Shown here one piece after another: positions 1-8,824 of a stretch of 60,356 nucleotides of DNA (position 1 is the stretch's first letter; each line of letters starts with the position of its first letter). The stretch spans positions 1 through 60,356 of the forward strand of contig ONBC01000023.1 in NCBI GenBank assembly GCA_900315955.1, given 5' to 3'. A program made the translations under genes and the position numbers. Source of the DNA: an uncultured Prevotella sp. Lineage in GTDB: Bacteria > Bacteroidota > Bacteroidia > Bacteroidales > Bacteroidaceae. The notes under the pieces were generated by a model. The model saw only the letters and a list, made by a program, of their open reading frames with translations. It did no database searches and was not told the origin of the DNA.

Positions 1-63
1 GGGCTCAGTAGAAAATCAGTGGGGATTATAATTAGTTTATGAAATTATGATTATCTTTGTATC

Positions 64-450
64 ATGGAAAATGTTTTTCTCAAAGCAATAGCAAGTGTAG
101 TGTTGCCCACCCAGATACTGGATTACTTTACCATAGTTGGAGTAGAACAGACGAAAACTGAGATTCACATCAGTTTAGACGAGCGTATGAACAAGGAATT
201 GTCCGACGACCTCCATTTTGAGTCAAAGGGCTTTATGGAACCTGTTAATGTCACAGACTTTCCCATAAGAGACCATAAGGTCATCCTAAGGATAAGACGC
301 AGGCGATGGACAGACACTCGTACTGGCAAAAGTTTTAGCATACCGATAGACCTTGATGTTGTAGCCAATGGCACCCGTTACTCCAAAGAATTTGGAGATT
401 TTTTAAAAGAGACGTATGGAGACGTCCCCGGTGACCTGCCGTACGCTTGA
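64..450 (+). CDS. ISAon1-type transposase, N-terminal region protein
   Basis: This 128-residue protein is the first ORF of the insertion sequence. It has no DDE residues of its own. It resembles the separate N-terminal protein that Bacteroidota ISAon1-like elements carry in front of the catalytic ORF. The middle is basic (residues 75-90, rich in Arg), which suits binding of the element ends. Its last 35 bases overlap the next ORF, which lies in the +1 frame. A TTTTTTAAAAG run just before the overlap could allow ribosome slippage, but a separate internal start with translational coupling is equally possible. The ATG at 64 is the first in frame after the left inverted repeat. Confidence 0.75.
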   Translation: MENVFLKAIASVVLPTQILDYFTIVGVEQTKTEIHISLDERMNKELSDDLHFESKGFMEPVNVTDFPIRDHKVILRIRRRRWTDTRTGKSFSIPIDLDVVANGTRYSKEFGDFLKETYGDVPGDLPYA

Positions 451-1408
451 GGATTTCTATCATATAGATGGACATACGTTTGAAAAGCAATATAAGGAAA
501 CACTCAGCGATTTTCGGCATTGGGATCAATTGGAGCATGCGGATGAATGGTTGTTGTTCCCCGAGAACATCGGCCCGCGGGTGGCTATAGACGAGTCGTC
601 ACTGTCCAACGGCGAGTTGTACACGTTCGTTACCAACCGTGAGGCACATACACGAGAGCAATCCCTAATAGCAGTCATTGCAGGCACAAAGTCTGAGGAC
701 GTGATATCTGTGCTTCAACGTATTGATGAGCATCAACGCAATGCCGTGGAGGAAGTCACGCTTGACTTGTCTGAGTCCATGCGTAAGATTGTGCGGATTG
801 CCTTCCCCAAAGCCAGCCGTGTTATTGACCGATTCCATATTCAGAAACTGGCTTGTGACGCCGTTCAGGAACTGCGCATCAAGCATCGTTGGGATGCCAT
901 CCAGCAGGCAAACGATGAGATGGAGGAAGCAAAGCTGGGTGGAAAGGATTATGTACCATTCAGGTATCCAAATGGCGACACACGCAAGGAGCTGCTGATG
1001 CGCTCGCGCTATCTGCTTTTTAAATCGGCCGAAAAATGGACAGACAGACAGAAACAACGTGCGGCAATACTCTTTGAAGAATATCCGGACATAAAAACAG
1101 CCTATGGCCTTTGTCATTCTCTACGAATGATCTTTTCAAAAAACACGATAAAGGATGCTGCACGCCTGTCTATGGCACGTTGGTACAACAAGGTCGAAGA
1201 AGCAGGGTTGCACTCATTCAATGTCATCGCTGCTACCTTCTACGAACACTATGACGAGATATTGAACTTCTACAACAACCGTTCCTCCAACGCGCTTGCA
1301 GAATCTTTCAATGCCAAAATTAAACTCTTCCGAGCCAATCTTAGAGGGGTAGCTGACAAGAAATTCTTCCTCTTCCGTATTTCCAAATTATATGCCTATC
1401 CCCACTAA
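416..1408 (+). CDS. ISAon1-type transposase, catalytic DDE ORF
   Basis: This 330-residue protein has the shape of an ISL3 family DDE transposase. VAIDESSLSNGELYTFV supplies the first acidic residue, VIDRFHIQKLACDAVQ is the conserved second-Asp block, and RSSNALAESFNAKIKLFRANLRG carries the final Glu. It would cut and join the ends of the surrounding element. The ATG at 416 lies inside the preceding ORF in another frame, so expression probably depends on coupling or on a frameshift. The reading frame is open to the end, and the stop lies in the right inverted repeat. No internal stop or deletion is seen. Confidence 0.85.
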   Translation: METSPVTCRTLEDFYHIDGHTFEKQYKETLSDFRHWDQLEHADEWLLFPENIGPRVAIDESSLSNGELYTFVTNREAHTREQSLIAVIAGTKSEDVISVLQRIDEHQRNAVEEVTLDLSESMRKIVRIAFPKASRVIDRFHIQKLACDAVQELRIKHRWDAIQQANDEMEEAKLGGKDYVPFRYPNGDTRKELLMRSRYLLFKSAEKWTDRQKQRAAILFEEYPDIKTAYGLCHSLRMIFSKNTIKDAARLSMARWYNKVEEAGLHSFNVIAATFYEHYDEILNFYNNRSSNALAESFNAKIKLFRANLRGVADKKFFLFRISKLYAYPH

Positions 1409-1439
1409 ATTTCTACTGACCCACTTTTAGATATTAAAG

Positions 1440-1476
1440 GAATACGCCGGGACTCTCAACGAGCCCCGGCGTATTC
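1440..1476. terminator. 12-bp hairpin, probable terminator
   Basis: GAATACGCCGGG at 1440-1451 pairs perfectly with 1465-1476, and CTC/GAG inside the loop can extend it. It is followed by TTATGTTT, a weak T tract. It lies 18 bases beyond the insertion sequence. It probably ended a gene interrupted or displaced by the element, and would now insulate the downstream genes from transposase transcription. Confidence 0.6.
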
Positions 1477-1719
1477 TTATGTTTAACTTGAAAATAAATT
1501 CAAACTAAATGAATGCCTCGCGGCATCCAAATCGTGTCCGTTAAACAATCTATCAAATCTACCTTAAACCTAATAACTAAAAACCTAAATCTATTACTAC
1601 TAACCTAAACAATCTATTAACCTTTTGACGACTGCTATTACATTGATATTACAAAGGAATGACATTGTTTTTTCAAAGGTGGTTGAATTTATTGATATAA
1701 ATCAATTAATTATATAGAA

Positions 1720-1752
1720 TTGTCTGTTTCTCGTTTCCTTTTCTTACCTTTG
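1720..1752 (+). promoter_or_regulatory. Bacteroidota-type promoter for the glycosyltransferase pair
   Basis: The -7 box TACCTTTG is at 1745-1752, with TTG at 1720-1722 as a possible -33 element. The start codon follows 20 bases after the -7 box. Confidence 0.55.
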
Positions 1753-1771
1753 CCTGATAAAAGTACTTACT

Positions 1772-3055
1772 ATGGCAATGAGGGTATTGATAGTCAACAC
1801 AAGTGAGCGTGCAGGCGGAGCAGCGGTCGCTGCAGGCCGTCTGATGGACGCGCTCAATAATAATGGTGTGAAGGCCAAAATGCTTGTGCGAGACAAAGAG
1901 ACCGATGACATCACGGTGGTCGGACTGAATGGAGGGTTGCGTCAGCGGCTCCATTTCCTTTGGGAGCGCTGGTGTATCTTCGTGCATCTGCATTTCAAGC
2001 GAGAGCATCTCTTCGATGTCGATCTTGCAAACACGGGCACCGACATCACGAAGTTGCCGGAGTTTAAGGAAGCAGACGTCATACATCTGTCATGGGTCAA
2101 TCAGGGGTTCTTGTCCTTGAAAGATATCAGGAAGGTTATCAATAGTGGTAAGGCGGTGGTTTGGACGATGCATGACATCTGGCCTGCTACGGGCATCTGC
2201 CATGTGAGTTTGGGCTGTGAGGCTTATAAAGGCGTATGCCATCATTGCTTCTATTTGCCCGGAGGTGGAAAGGACAAGGATTTGTCGACTCGTATCTATA
2301 ATAAAAAGAAAAAGCTATATAATAACAGTGGCATTCATTTCGTGGCATGCAGCAAGTGGCTTGGGAATAATGCACGGCAGAGTGGCTTGCTTGCAGGCTT
2401 GCAGCTCACGGTAATTCCTAATCCGATAGATACGCATGCTTTTTGTCCGAAAAATAAGAGGGAGGCTCGGTTGCATGCTACGCTGCCTGCGGATAAGCGT
2501 ATTATTCTTTTCGTCTCTCAGCGCGTTACGATGGAACGCAAAGGAATAGGCTATTTCACGAAAGCAATCTCACTCCTTGCAGAACGTTATCCGGAGATGA
2601 AGCAGAACACGGTTATTGCCATTCTCGGCGGGCATGCCGAGGAGGTCGTGGCCCAGTTGGCATTGCCTTCTATTCCGTTGGGCTATATCGAAAATGTGCG
2701 TCAGATCGTGGATATTTATAATGCGGCTGATGTCTTTGTGATACCATCGCTTGACGAGAATCTTCCGAATACCATCATGGAAGCTATGGCCTGCGGTGTG
2801 CCGTCGGTAGGCTTTAAGGTAGGCGGTATACCTGAGATGATTGACCATCAGAAGAATGGCTACCTCGCAAACTTTAAGGATGCGGATGACTTAGCTGCCG
2901 GCATCCACTGGGTGTTGGATGAGGCTGACAGGGAAGCATTGAAGAAACAATGTGTGCAGAAGGTCTTGTCTTGTTATTCGCAGCGTTCTGTGGCCATGAA
3001 ATACATTGAGGTCTATAATCAGGCACTTGCCTTCAAGAACTACAAGTTGTCTTAA
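1772..3055 (+). CDS. glycosyltransferase family 4
   Basis: This 427-residue protein has the two-domain GT-B plan of GT4 retaining transferases. The N-terminal Rossmann half begins MRVLIVNTSERAGGAAVAAG. The C-terminal nucleotide-sugar half has IPNPIDTHAF, a long helix-strand segment and the DENLPNTIMEAMACGVPSVG signature with the E-x7-E donor-binding pattern. It would transfer a sugar from an activated donor to a lipid-linked glycan at the cytoplasmic face of the inner membrane. It is followed 26 bases later by a GT2 gene on the same strand and probably belongs to a surface polysaccharide or LPS locus whose other genes lie left of the insertion sequence. Donor and acceptor are unknown. An ATG at 1778 is an equally good start. 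Confidence 0.85.
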   Translation: MAMRVLIVNTSERAGGAAVAAGRLMDALNNNGVKAKMLVRDKETDDITVVGLNGGLRQRLHFLWERWCIFVHLHFKREHLFDVDLANTGTDITKLPEFKEADVIHLSWVNQGFLSLKDIRKVINSGKAVVWTMHDIWPATGICHVSLGCEAYKGVCHHCFYLPGGGKDKDLSTRIYNKKKKLYNNSGIHFVACSKWLGNNARQSGLLAGLQLTVIPNPIDTHAFCPKNKREARLHATLPADKRIILFVSQRVTMERKGIGYFTKAISLLAERYPEMKQNTVIAILGGHAEEVVAQLALPSIPLGYIENVRQIVDIYNAADVFVIPSLDENLPNTIMEAMACGVPSVGFKVGGIPEMIDHQKNGYLANFKDADDLAAGIHWVLDEADREALKKQCVQKVLSCYSQRSVAMKYIEVYNQALAFKNYKLS

Positions 3056-3081
3056 TATCCATCTTGAAAACACTTGGCACC

Positions 3082-3861
3082 ATGATAAAGTTCACAATCG
3101 TAACATGCACTTTTAATGCCGCTCCAGTCTTGCAGCGCACCTTAGACAGTGTGCTCAGTCAGAAATATGCAGACGTGGAGCACCTCATCCTCGATGGGTT
3201 GTCAAAGGATGATACGGTAAAGTTGGCGTTGGCCTACAAAGAGCGCTCCGACGAGTCAGGCAACGACCATGAGGTCGTGGTCATCTCGGAGAAGGATGGT
3301 GGACTTTATGACGCGATGAACAAAGGTATTCGGCACGCGACGGGCGATTATATTGTATTCCTCAATGCTGGCGATACTTTCCCAAACAACGATACGCTCG
3401 ACACTGTCGCGGCATCCATTGGTGATGGTGAGCGGCTTCCCGGTGTGCTCTATGGAGATACGGATATCGTGGACATGGATCATCATTTCCTGCGGCATCG
3501 CAGACTGACTCCACCGAAACGCCTGACGTGGCGCTCTTTCAAGCAAGGAATGTTAGTGTGTCATCAGGCTTTCTATGCACGCGTCGACTTGGCGAAGGAG
3601 ACCTTATATAATAATGTGGACTATCGCTTCTCGGCCGATGTAGACTGGTGCATACGTATTATGAAGTTGTGCGCTAAGCGACATCTTGCGCTACGCAATG
3701 TCAATGCAGTGATAGTGGATTATTTGGACGGTGGTATGACAAACGAAAACCATAATGCTTCGCTGAAGGAACGGTTCCATGTCATGGCGAAGCATTATGG
3801 TTTAGTGCAGACCGTCTTTCTGCACATCTTTTTTGTTCTGAGATCGGTTGTAAAAAGATAA
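3082..3861 (+). CDS. glycosyltransferase family 2
   Basis: This 259-residue GT-A inverting transferase starts MIKFTIVTCTFNAAPVLQRT. The first nucleotide-binding strand is followed by LILDGLSKDDT, the DGGLYDAMNKGIRHATGDYI block typical of GT2 enzymes resembling colanic acid transferases (WcaA/WcaE type), and FSADVDWCIRIM near residue 190. The C-terminus is a hydrophobic segment (VFLHIFFVLRSVV) that may sit at the membrane. A TTG at 3064 would extend it by six residues, but the ATG at 3082 aligns with family starts. It is probably co-transcribed with the GT4 gene and ends just before a strong terminator. Confidence 0.85.
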   Translation: MIKFTIVTCTFNAAPVLQRTLDSVLSQKYADVEHLILDGLSKDDTVKLALAYKERSDESGNDHEVVVISEKDGGLYDAMNKGIRHATGDYIVFLNAGDTFPNNDTLDTVAASIGDGERLPGVLYGDTDIVDMDHHFLRHRRLTPPKRLTWRSFKQGMLVCHQAFYARVDLAKETLYNNVDYRFSADVDWCIRIMKLCAKRHLALRNVNAVIVDYLDGGMTNENHNASLKERFHVMAKHYGLVQTVFLHIFFVLRSVVKR

Positions 3862-3873
3862 GGGCAAATAAAA

Positions 3874-3900
3874 AACCGGTCTATAAGACCGGTTCTTTTT
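3874..3900. terminator. bidirectional rho-independent terminator
   Basis: AACCGGTCT at 3874-3882 pairs with 3886-3894 around a three-base loop. CTTTTTTATT follows on the plus strand and an A-rich run precedes it, so it can end both the glycosyltransferase transcript and the convergent peptidase transcript. Confidence 0.85.
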
Positions 3901-3902
3901 TA

Positions 3903-4877
3903 TTATACGTAGCGAATAATCATTCCTGCTCTTACCTTCTGGTTCTTGCTGCGGAATCCATTGAGACGCATAATCTTTTCAACACTTACACCGACTTTTT
4001 TAGCGATGGAGGCGAGCGTCTCTCCGCTCTGAACCTTGTAGTAGACACGCTCGGGAGCGTTCATGGCCTCACGTACATCCTCCGGTACATCATCGTCACT
4101 GTGTCCGACCTCACCGTAAATCATGTCGCGGCTGTATCCGCCATTGCCGATCTTGCCGCGTTCACGTGTCGCAATCTCCGATTCGTGCTCGTAGGTGCGT
4201 TTGTTGAAGACATAGTAGTCGCCCGTGACATCCTGGTTCCTGAAATCGAAGAAGAGCGCGGGGTTCAGCGCTACACCGCAGAGACGTGTCTCAAAATGAA
4301 GATGTGAGCCCGTACTTCGCCCTGTGTTGCCGCCTAAGGCAATTGGCTCGCCCGCACGAACGGTTTCGTTCTCAGTAACAAGTTGCTTGGAAAGGTGACC
4401 ATAGATCGTCTCAAGGCCATTGGGATGACGGATGACGATATAATTGCCATAGCCTCCGGCTTCATAGCGTACGATACGTACTTTGCCAGAGAAAGCCGCA
4501 CGGATGGTGTCGCCGATATATACTTTAATGTCCAGTCCCTTGTGCTGGCGACCCCAACGGGAACCGAAGTTGCTCGTTACCACGCGGCTTGGTGTGGGCA
4601 TACAGAAATGCCGGAGGTTGATCTTGAACGAGTCGGGAAGTTCTGTGGCACGATGTGCATAGGTGTTATCCCACTCATCGCCGTAGAGCTGTGCGGCAGG
4701 TGACTGGATGTTTTCGCGCTCTACAAGCGTCTTCACTTCGATGGAATCAAGCTTCTTGGCTCTTCTGTCGATAGGTGCCTGTCTTGCCAAAAGATCTTGT
4801 GCAGAAACCGTTCCTGTACAGAAAACAAAAAGCAACAATGCTCCTACCGTTTTTATCTTATTTCGTATTATCGACAT
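3903..4877 (-). CDS. M23 family metallopeptidase with C-terminal LysM
   Basis: This 324-residue exported protein starts MSIIRNKIKTVGALLLFVF with a signal peptide ending near VSAQ. The M23 (LytM) domain contains SNFGSRWGRQHKGLDIKV (first zinc His and Asp) and the HLHFETRL block (HxH zinc motif). So the catalytic ligands appear intact. The C-terminal 45 residues are a LysM module (VYYKVQSGETLASIAKKVGV) that binds peptidoglycan. The likely role is cutting peptide cross-links in the wall, or activating another hydrolase. A TTG at 4928 would give a longer N-terminus lacking a good signal peptide, so the ATG was used. A -7 box lies at 4938-4945 on this strand. Confidence 0.9.
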   Translation of the reverse strand: MSIIRNKIKTVGALLLFVFCTGTVSAQDLLARQAPIDRRAKKLDSIEVKTLVERENIQSPAAQLYGDEWDNTYAHRATELPDSFKINLRHFCMPTPSRVVTSNFGSRWGRQHKGLDIKVYIGDTIRAAFSGKVRIVRYEAGGYGNYIVIRHPNGLETIYGHLSKQLVTENETVRAGEPIALGGNTGRSTGSHLHFETRLCGVALNPALFFDFRNQDVTGDYYVFNKRTYEHESEIATRERGKIGNGGYSRDMIYGEVGHSDDDVPEDVREAMNAPERVYYKVQSGETLASIAKKVGVSVEKIMRLNGFRSKNQKVRAGMIIRYV

Positions 4878-4937
4878 TAAGCGTATATCTTTTTCAGGTT
4901 TGCAATGAAACGGCAATAATTGTTTCAATTACATCCA

Positions 4938-4945
4938 CAAAGATA
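4938..4945 (-). promoter_or_regulatory. -7 promoter box for the M23 peptidase gene
   Basis: TATCTTTG on the minus strand, 60 bases before the start, matches the Bacteroidota TAnnTTTG box exactly. A -33 element is not clear. Confidence 0.5.
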
Positions 4946-5104
4946 TAAAAAAATCGGGTAACTTGATTTACCTCAAGGCTTTTTTATGGGTTGTTTAACA
5001 CAAATCGAATGCAAGCCGCATAGTTTTAACAAATATTTGGAAGTGATTAACGCTTCTGACTGCACTTACTGCACATTCTATGCCTATTGTGCTATACAAT
5101 ATTG

Positions 5105-7204
5105 TCAGCTGATGACACCCCAGTTGACATTTGTGTTTTTCAGCTCCTTCAGGCGGTTCCACAGCAGCGCATTCTCGGGCTTTACGCAGTCAGGGTCATC
5201 ATCCACAATGTGCTTGGCTTCGTTGCGGGCAAGTTGCACGATCTGTCCGTCGCGCGCGATATTGGCGATCTTCAAGTCAAAAGCCATCCCGCTCTGTACG
5301 GTTCCCTCTAAGTCGCCGGGACCCCGCAACTTGAGGTCCGCCTCTGCAATGCGGAAGCCGTCGTTGGTCTGGCACATGATGTCGATACGCTTCTTGGTGT
5401 CCTGACTCAATTCATATCCTGTGACAAGGATACAGAAGCTTTGTTTCGCCCCGCGTCCCACACGTCCGCGGAGCTGATGGAGCTGTGACAGGCCGAAGCG
5501 CTGGGCATCCATGATGACCATGACGGAGGCGTTGGGCACGTTGACACCAACCTCTATTACCGTTGTGGCGACGAGGATCTGGGTCTCCCCACGGACGAAC
5601 TTCTCCATCTCAGCCTCTTTGTCCTTGGGCTTCATCTGGCCGTGCACCTTGCTCATGGCGAACTGGGGGAAGATCTGTTTCAGTGACTCGTAGCCGTCCT
5701 CGAGGTTCTTGAGATTCTTCTTCTTCCCCTCCTCAATGACGGGGAAGACAATATACACCTGCCGTCCCTCTTTTATCTGCTGGGCGATGCCGGCGTAGAG
5801 AGACGTCATCTGGTTGTTGTATTTATGGATAGTGACGATAGGCTTGCGTCCCGGCGGCAGTTCATCGATGACGCTCACGTCGAGGTCGCCGTAGAGCGTC
5901 ATGGCGAGCGTCCGCGGGATCGGTGTGGCGGTCATCACTAAGATATGTGGCGGCCGTTCACTCTTCTTCCATAGCTTGGCGCGTTGTGCCACGCCGAAGC
6001 GGTGTTGCTCGTCGATGACCGCCAGGCCGAGGTTGCGGAACACGACATTGTCTTCTATCAGCGCATGCGTGCCGACAAGGATATTGATGGAGCCGTCGGC
6101 GAGTGCCGTGAGCACTTCCTCGCGCTTCTTGCCTTTGACGATCCCCGTAAGGAGCTCCACACGGATGTCCATCCCTTTGAGAAACCCCTGGATCGTCTGC
6201 AGGTGTTGCTCGGCAAGGATCTCCGTGGGTGCCATGATACAAGTCTGGAAGCCGTTGCCGATGGCGATGAGCATGGACATCAGCGCCACGAGCGTCTTGC
6301 CAGATCCTACGTCGCCTTGCAGCAACCGGTTCATTTGAAGGCCCGACCGCATGTCGTCACGTATCTCGTGCATCACGCGCTTCTGGGCTCCGGTGAGCGC
6401 AAAGGGGAGGTTTGTTTTATAAAAGATGTTGAGCGGAGCGCCGACATGTTGGAAGGTATAGCCCCGATATTTGTGTCGCTGTTCGGTGGCATAGCGTAGG
6501 ATATTGAGCTGTACGTAGAACAGTTCTTCAAACTTCAGCCGTTCCTGTGCCTGCTGTACGTCTCGCAGTGACTTGGGATAATGAATCTTCTTCAGCGCTT
6601 CCTCGCGGGGGATGAGATGCAGGCGGGCTATCTGACTGGGCAACAGTGTCTCCGGGATGGAACCTTGGGGAATGCGTGTCACAAGGGCTTTGGTCATCTT
6701 CTCGACAGACCGCGACGTAATCCCCCGGTTCTTCATCGTCTGCGTGGTGATGTAATACGGCTGCATGCCCATGGTGGACAGCTGCACGTTGGCGGCTTTC
6801 TCCATGTCGGGGTGCGCAAACTGGTAGCGGCCGTTGTAAGGCAGGGGTTTACCAAAAACGATATATTCTGTTCCGGGCTTGTAACTGTCGTACACCCAGT
6901 TTTTGGCTCCGAACCAGACGAGGTCGACAACGTCGCGTCCGTCGGAGAAGTGGGCGACGATGCGTTTCTTGCGTCCTTCGCCAAACTCCTCGAAGCTCTG
7001 AATGGCGCCTTTGATCTGCACCAAAGGCATGTCGCCTGTCAGCTCGCGGATAGCATAGACCTTCGACCGGTCTACATATTTATAAGGGTAATACTCGAGC
7101 AGGTCACCCCAAGTTCTTATGTTGAGTTGACTGACAAGAATCTCCTTGCGTTTGGGTCCCACGCCGGGGAGATACATGATGTCCTGATCGAGTATGCCGC
7201 TCAT
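5105..7204 (-). CDS. recG: ATP-dependent DNA helicase RecG
   Basis: At 699 residues it has the normal RecG length. The N-terminal wedge/OB domain includes DIMYLPGVGPKRKEIL and a KxxxRY-like YPYKYVDRSK. The helicase core follows: Walker A LLQGDVGSGKTLVA, Walker B as DEQH in LAVIDEQHRFGV, MTATPIPRTLAM, then motifs V-VI (TTVIEVGVNVPNAS, QLRGRVGRG). RecG remodels stalled replication forks and Holliday junctions. It is the last gene of a minus-strand run with the DJ-1 gene and ispD; 190 bases containing a 9-bp tandem repeat separate it from ispD. Confidence 0.97.
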   Translation of the reverse strand: MSGILDQDIMYLPGVGPKRKEILVSQLNIRTWGDLLEYYPYKYVDRSKVYAIRELTGDMPLVQIKGAIQSFEEFGEGRKKRIVAHFSDGRDVVDLVWFGAKNWVYDSYKPGTEYIVFGKPLPYNGRYQFAHPDMEKAANVQLSTMGMQPYYITTQTMKNRGITSRSVEKMTKALVTRIPQGSIPETLLPSQIARLHLIPREEALKKIHYPKSLRDVQQAQERLKFEELFYVQLNILRYATEQRHKYRGYTFQHVGAPLNIFYKTNLPFALTGAQKRVMHEIRDDMRSGLQMNRLLQGDVGSGKTLVALMSMLIAIGNGFQTCIMAPTEILAEQHLQTIQGFLKGMDIRVELLTGIVKGKKREEVLTALADGSINILVGTHALIEDNVVFRNLGLAVIDEQHRFGVAQRAKLWKKSERPPHILVMTATPIPRTLAMTLYGDLDVSVIDELPPGRKPIVTIHKYNNQMTSLYAGIAQQIKEGRQVYIVFPVIEEGKKKNLKNLEDGYESLKQIFPQFAMSKVHGQMKPKDKEAEMEKFVRGETQILVATTVIEVGVNVPNASVMVIMDAQRFGLSQLHQLRGRVGRGAKQSFCILVTGYELSQDTKKRIDIMCQTNDGFRIAEADLKLRGPGDLEGTVQSGMAFDLKIANIARDGQIVQLARNEAKHIVDDDPDCVKPENALLWNRLKELKNTNVNWGVIS

Positions 7205-7300
7205 GGTTTTTTTTGAAGGCTTGAATGTGGAAGGTCCGGGAGTTTTGGAGGCCCTGTCAAATGCCTAAGCCTTGGCTTTTGTAAAGTGTGGGCCTTGATA

Positions 7301-7372
7301 GTTTCTATAGTTTCTATATCTTCTATAGCCTCTATATCTTCTATATCTTCTATATCTTCTATAGTCTCTATA
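7301..7372. repeat. 9-bp tandem repeat, 8 units
   Basis: Eight consecutive 9-base units of the form nYYTCTATA (TCTTCTATA is commonest; GTTTCTATA, GCCTCTATA and GTCTCTATA also occur) fill 7301-7372 between recG and ispD. The array is perfectly phased. It creates an artificial FYS/FYI-rich frame on the plus strand that is not a gene. Confidence 0.9.
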
Positions 7373-7394
7373 GCAATCGTAATGGCCGCCCTTC

Positions 7395-8081
7395 CTATAT
7401 TCCGGTATCCTCCTCGGCAAGGATCTCTGCGACCTTCAGGTCGAAGGGCGTCGTGATCTTGATGTTCTCCTTGTTGCCGTCGACAAGTCTGATACTTATG
7501 CCGAGGCTCTCCACCACCGAAGCATCGTCGGTGAACGACTGCCGCTCCGGCTGGTTGAACGCCTGCTTAGCGAGCGAGATGTCGAAGACCTGGGGCGTCT
7601 GTACAGCGCGATAGAGGTTGCGGTCTACAGTGAAGGTCCGCTCGGACCGTGGGTCGGTGTGGCGCAGCGTGTCGGTGACAGGCACCACGGGCACTGCCGT
7701 GTATTCCTCACGAGCCATCTCAAAACAGTTGGCAATGACCTGTTCGGAGACGAAAGGTCGCACGCCGTCATGGAAGCCTACAACCCCCTCTTCGTCGTCG
7801 GGGACGAGCGCCAGACCGTTTTTCGAACTCTCGAAACGGGTCTGCCCGCCGTCGGCGATGCGGTGAGGAATGTCGAAATGGTGTTCCGTGCACAGCGCTT
7901 TCCACGTTTCCTGTTGGTCCTTCGGCAAGACGACGATGATGCCGAGCTGGGGGTCATAATGATGGAACCGCTCTATGGTGTGCATGAGCACGGGCTTGCC
8001 AGCGGCCTTTAGAAACTGCTTGGGGGTGTCTGTTCCCATGCGTGTGCCGCGTCCGCCGGCCACAATAATTATATAATCCAT
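7395..8081 (-). CDS. ispD: 2-C-methyl-D-erythritol 4-phosphate cytidylyltransferase
   Basis: At 228 residues it matches the family length. The nucleotide-binding loop [19 protein letters not shown] opens the protein. The HDGVRPFVS block, the AVQTPQVF block and the [11 protein letters not shown] block with [14 protein letters not shown] at the end are all classic IspD signatures. It joins CTP to MEP, the third step of the non-mevalonate isoprenoid pathway, in the cytoplasm. Only five bases separate it from the upstream DJ-1 family gene, so the two are surely co-transcribed. Nothing is missing from the active site. Confidence 0.96.
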   Translation of the reverse strand: MDYIIIVAGGRGTRMGTDTPKQFLKAAGKPVLMHTIERFHHYDPQLGIIVVLPKDQQETWKALCTEHHFDIPHRIADGGQTRFESSKNGLALVPDDEEGVVGFHDGVRPFVSEQVIANCFEMAREEYTAVPVVPVTDTLRHTDPRSERTFTVDRNLYRAVQTPQVFDISLAKQAFNQPERQSFTDDASVVESLGISIRLVDGNKENIKITTPFDLKVAEILAEEDTGI

Positions 8082-8086
8082 CGATT

Positions 8087-8653
8087 CTATTCTTTTCCCA
8101 TCAGGTGAGCAAACTGCATCTTCTTCTCCAGTGTCTCCACGTCGGCTCTGGGGATGAAATAGCTCAGGATATGATAAGCATAGGGCAGGGTAGCGGCGGG
8201 ACCTTCGCCCGTCGTCACAAGGCCGTCCTCCTCAAAGAGGTTCCCCGTGTAGGTGGCACCGGTGAGATATTTCTGGAAGCCGGGTGAGCAGGTGGCTCGT
8301 TTGCCCGCTAAGATGCCGAGCGAGCCGAGCACCATCGGAGCGGCACAGATGGCAGCCACGCGCTTTCCGGCATCGTACTGTGCCTTCAGAGCCTTGCGCA
8401 CACCCTCGTGGGCGTTGAGGTTCGTGGAACCAGGCATGCCGCCGGGAAGCATCAGAAGGTCTGCATCGTCGAACGTCCCGTCTTCAAACTTCATGTCAGC
8501 CTTGATGGTCACGCCATGCGACGTCTCCACAAACTCACTGCCTGTGACGCTCACGGTCTTGATGTCCACACCGCCACGACGCAGAATGTCTACGGGAGCC
8601 AGTCCCTCTATCTCTTCAAAGCCATTGGCTAAAAATTCATATACCTTTGCCAT
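8087..8653 (-). CDS. DJ-1/PfpI family protein (YajL-like)
   Basis: This 188-residue protein has the DJ-1 fold landmarks. An early Glu lies in [20 protein letters not shown], followed by [13 protein letters not shown], and the nucleophile elbow [12 protein letters not shown] has the conserved Cys near residue 105. Family members act as chaperones or glyoxalase/deglycase-type enzymes protecting against carbonyl stress; the exact reaction is disputed. It is first in the operon with ispD and recG. A minus-strand -7 box at 8678-8685 suggests the promoter is 25 bases upstream, back to back with the nadK promoter. Confidence 0.9.
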   Translation of the reverse strand: MAKVYEFLANGFEEIEGLAPVDILRRGGVDIKTVSVTGSEFVETSHGVTIKADMKFEDGTFDDADLLMLPGGMPGSTNLNAHEGVRKALKAQYDAGKRVAAICAAPMVLGSLGILAGKRATCSPGFQKYLTGATYTGNLFEEDGLVTTGEGPAATLPYAYHILSYFIPRADVETLEKKMQFAHLMGKE

Positions 8654-8677
8654 AATAGTTCGTATTTGATTTTCTTA

Positions 8678-8685
8678 CAAAGATA
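8678..8685 (-). promoter_or_regulatory. -7 box for the DJ-1 - ispD - recG run
   Basis: TATCTTTG on the minus strand, 24 bases before the DJ-1 family start. A TTG lies about 23 bases further upstream as a weak -33 candidate. Confidence 0.55.
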
Positions 8686-8763
8686 GCTATAATCGCGGAA
8701 GAAACGCCCAAGTTGCGCTTCTTTAACAAACATTTATAAAAGGGTGTTCAATATTTCTGTTCT

Positions 8764-8798
8764 TTTGACTGTATAAGGGGAAAAGTTTTGTATCTTTG
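8764..8798 (+). promoter_or_regulatory. Bacteroidota-type promoter for nadK
   Basis: -33 TTTG at 8764-8767 and -7 TATCTTTG at 8791-8798, with the start codon 26 bases further on. It faces away from the DJ-1 operon promoter. Confidence 0.6.
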
Positions 8799-8824
8799 TT
8801 GCAAAATTATAAGAAGCATAGAAA

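Larger units (their letters stand above)
1..1422 (+). mobile_element. ISL3-type (ISAon1-like) insertion sequence, complete or nearly so
   Basis: Imperfect terminal inverted repeats are visible. The left end is positions 1-26 and the right end 1398-1422; read outward-in, both contain TCAGTAGAAA and AGTGGGGAT. Two overlapping ORFs fill the element. The window starts exactly on the left end, so a target duplication cannot be checked and a few outer bases could be missing. The transposase stop codon (1406-1408) lies inside the right inverted repeat. Both ORFs look intact, so the element may be active. Assignment to the ISAon1 group rests on the two-ORF layout and the protein sequences. Confidence 0.85.
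1423..1771. other. intergenic region after the insertion sequence
   Basis: No gene is seen. It holds a strong hairpin (1440-1476), then a C-poor stretch around 1560-1622 in which CCTAAA/CCTAAT recurs several times, and a promoter for the glycosyltransferase genes. The CTAA-rich stretch resembles the unstructured leaders often seen in Bacteroidota but has no assigned role. Confidence 0.6.

Noticed and set aside
6581-7216. 211-codon frame opposite recG
   Set aside because: It overlaps the conserved N-terminal part of recG and shows no domain or signal peptide.
7288-7614. Frame rich in FYS/FYI repeats on the plus strand
   Set aside because: The pattern is only the translation of the 9-bp tandem repeat, and the rest of the frame overlaps ispD on the other strand.
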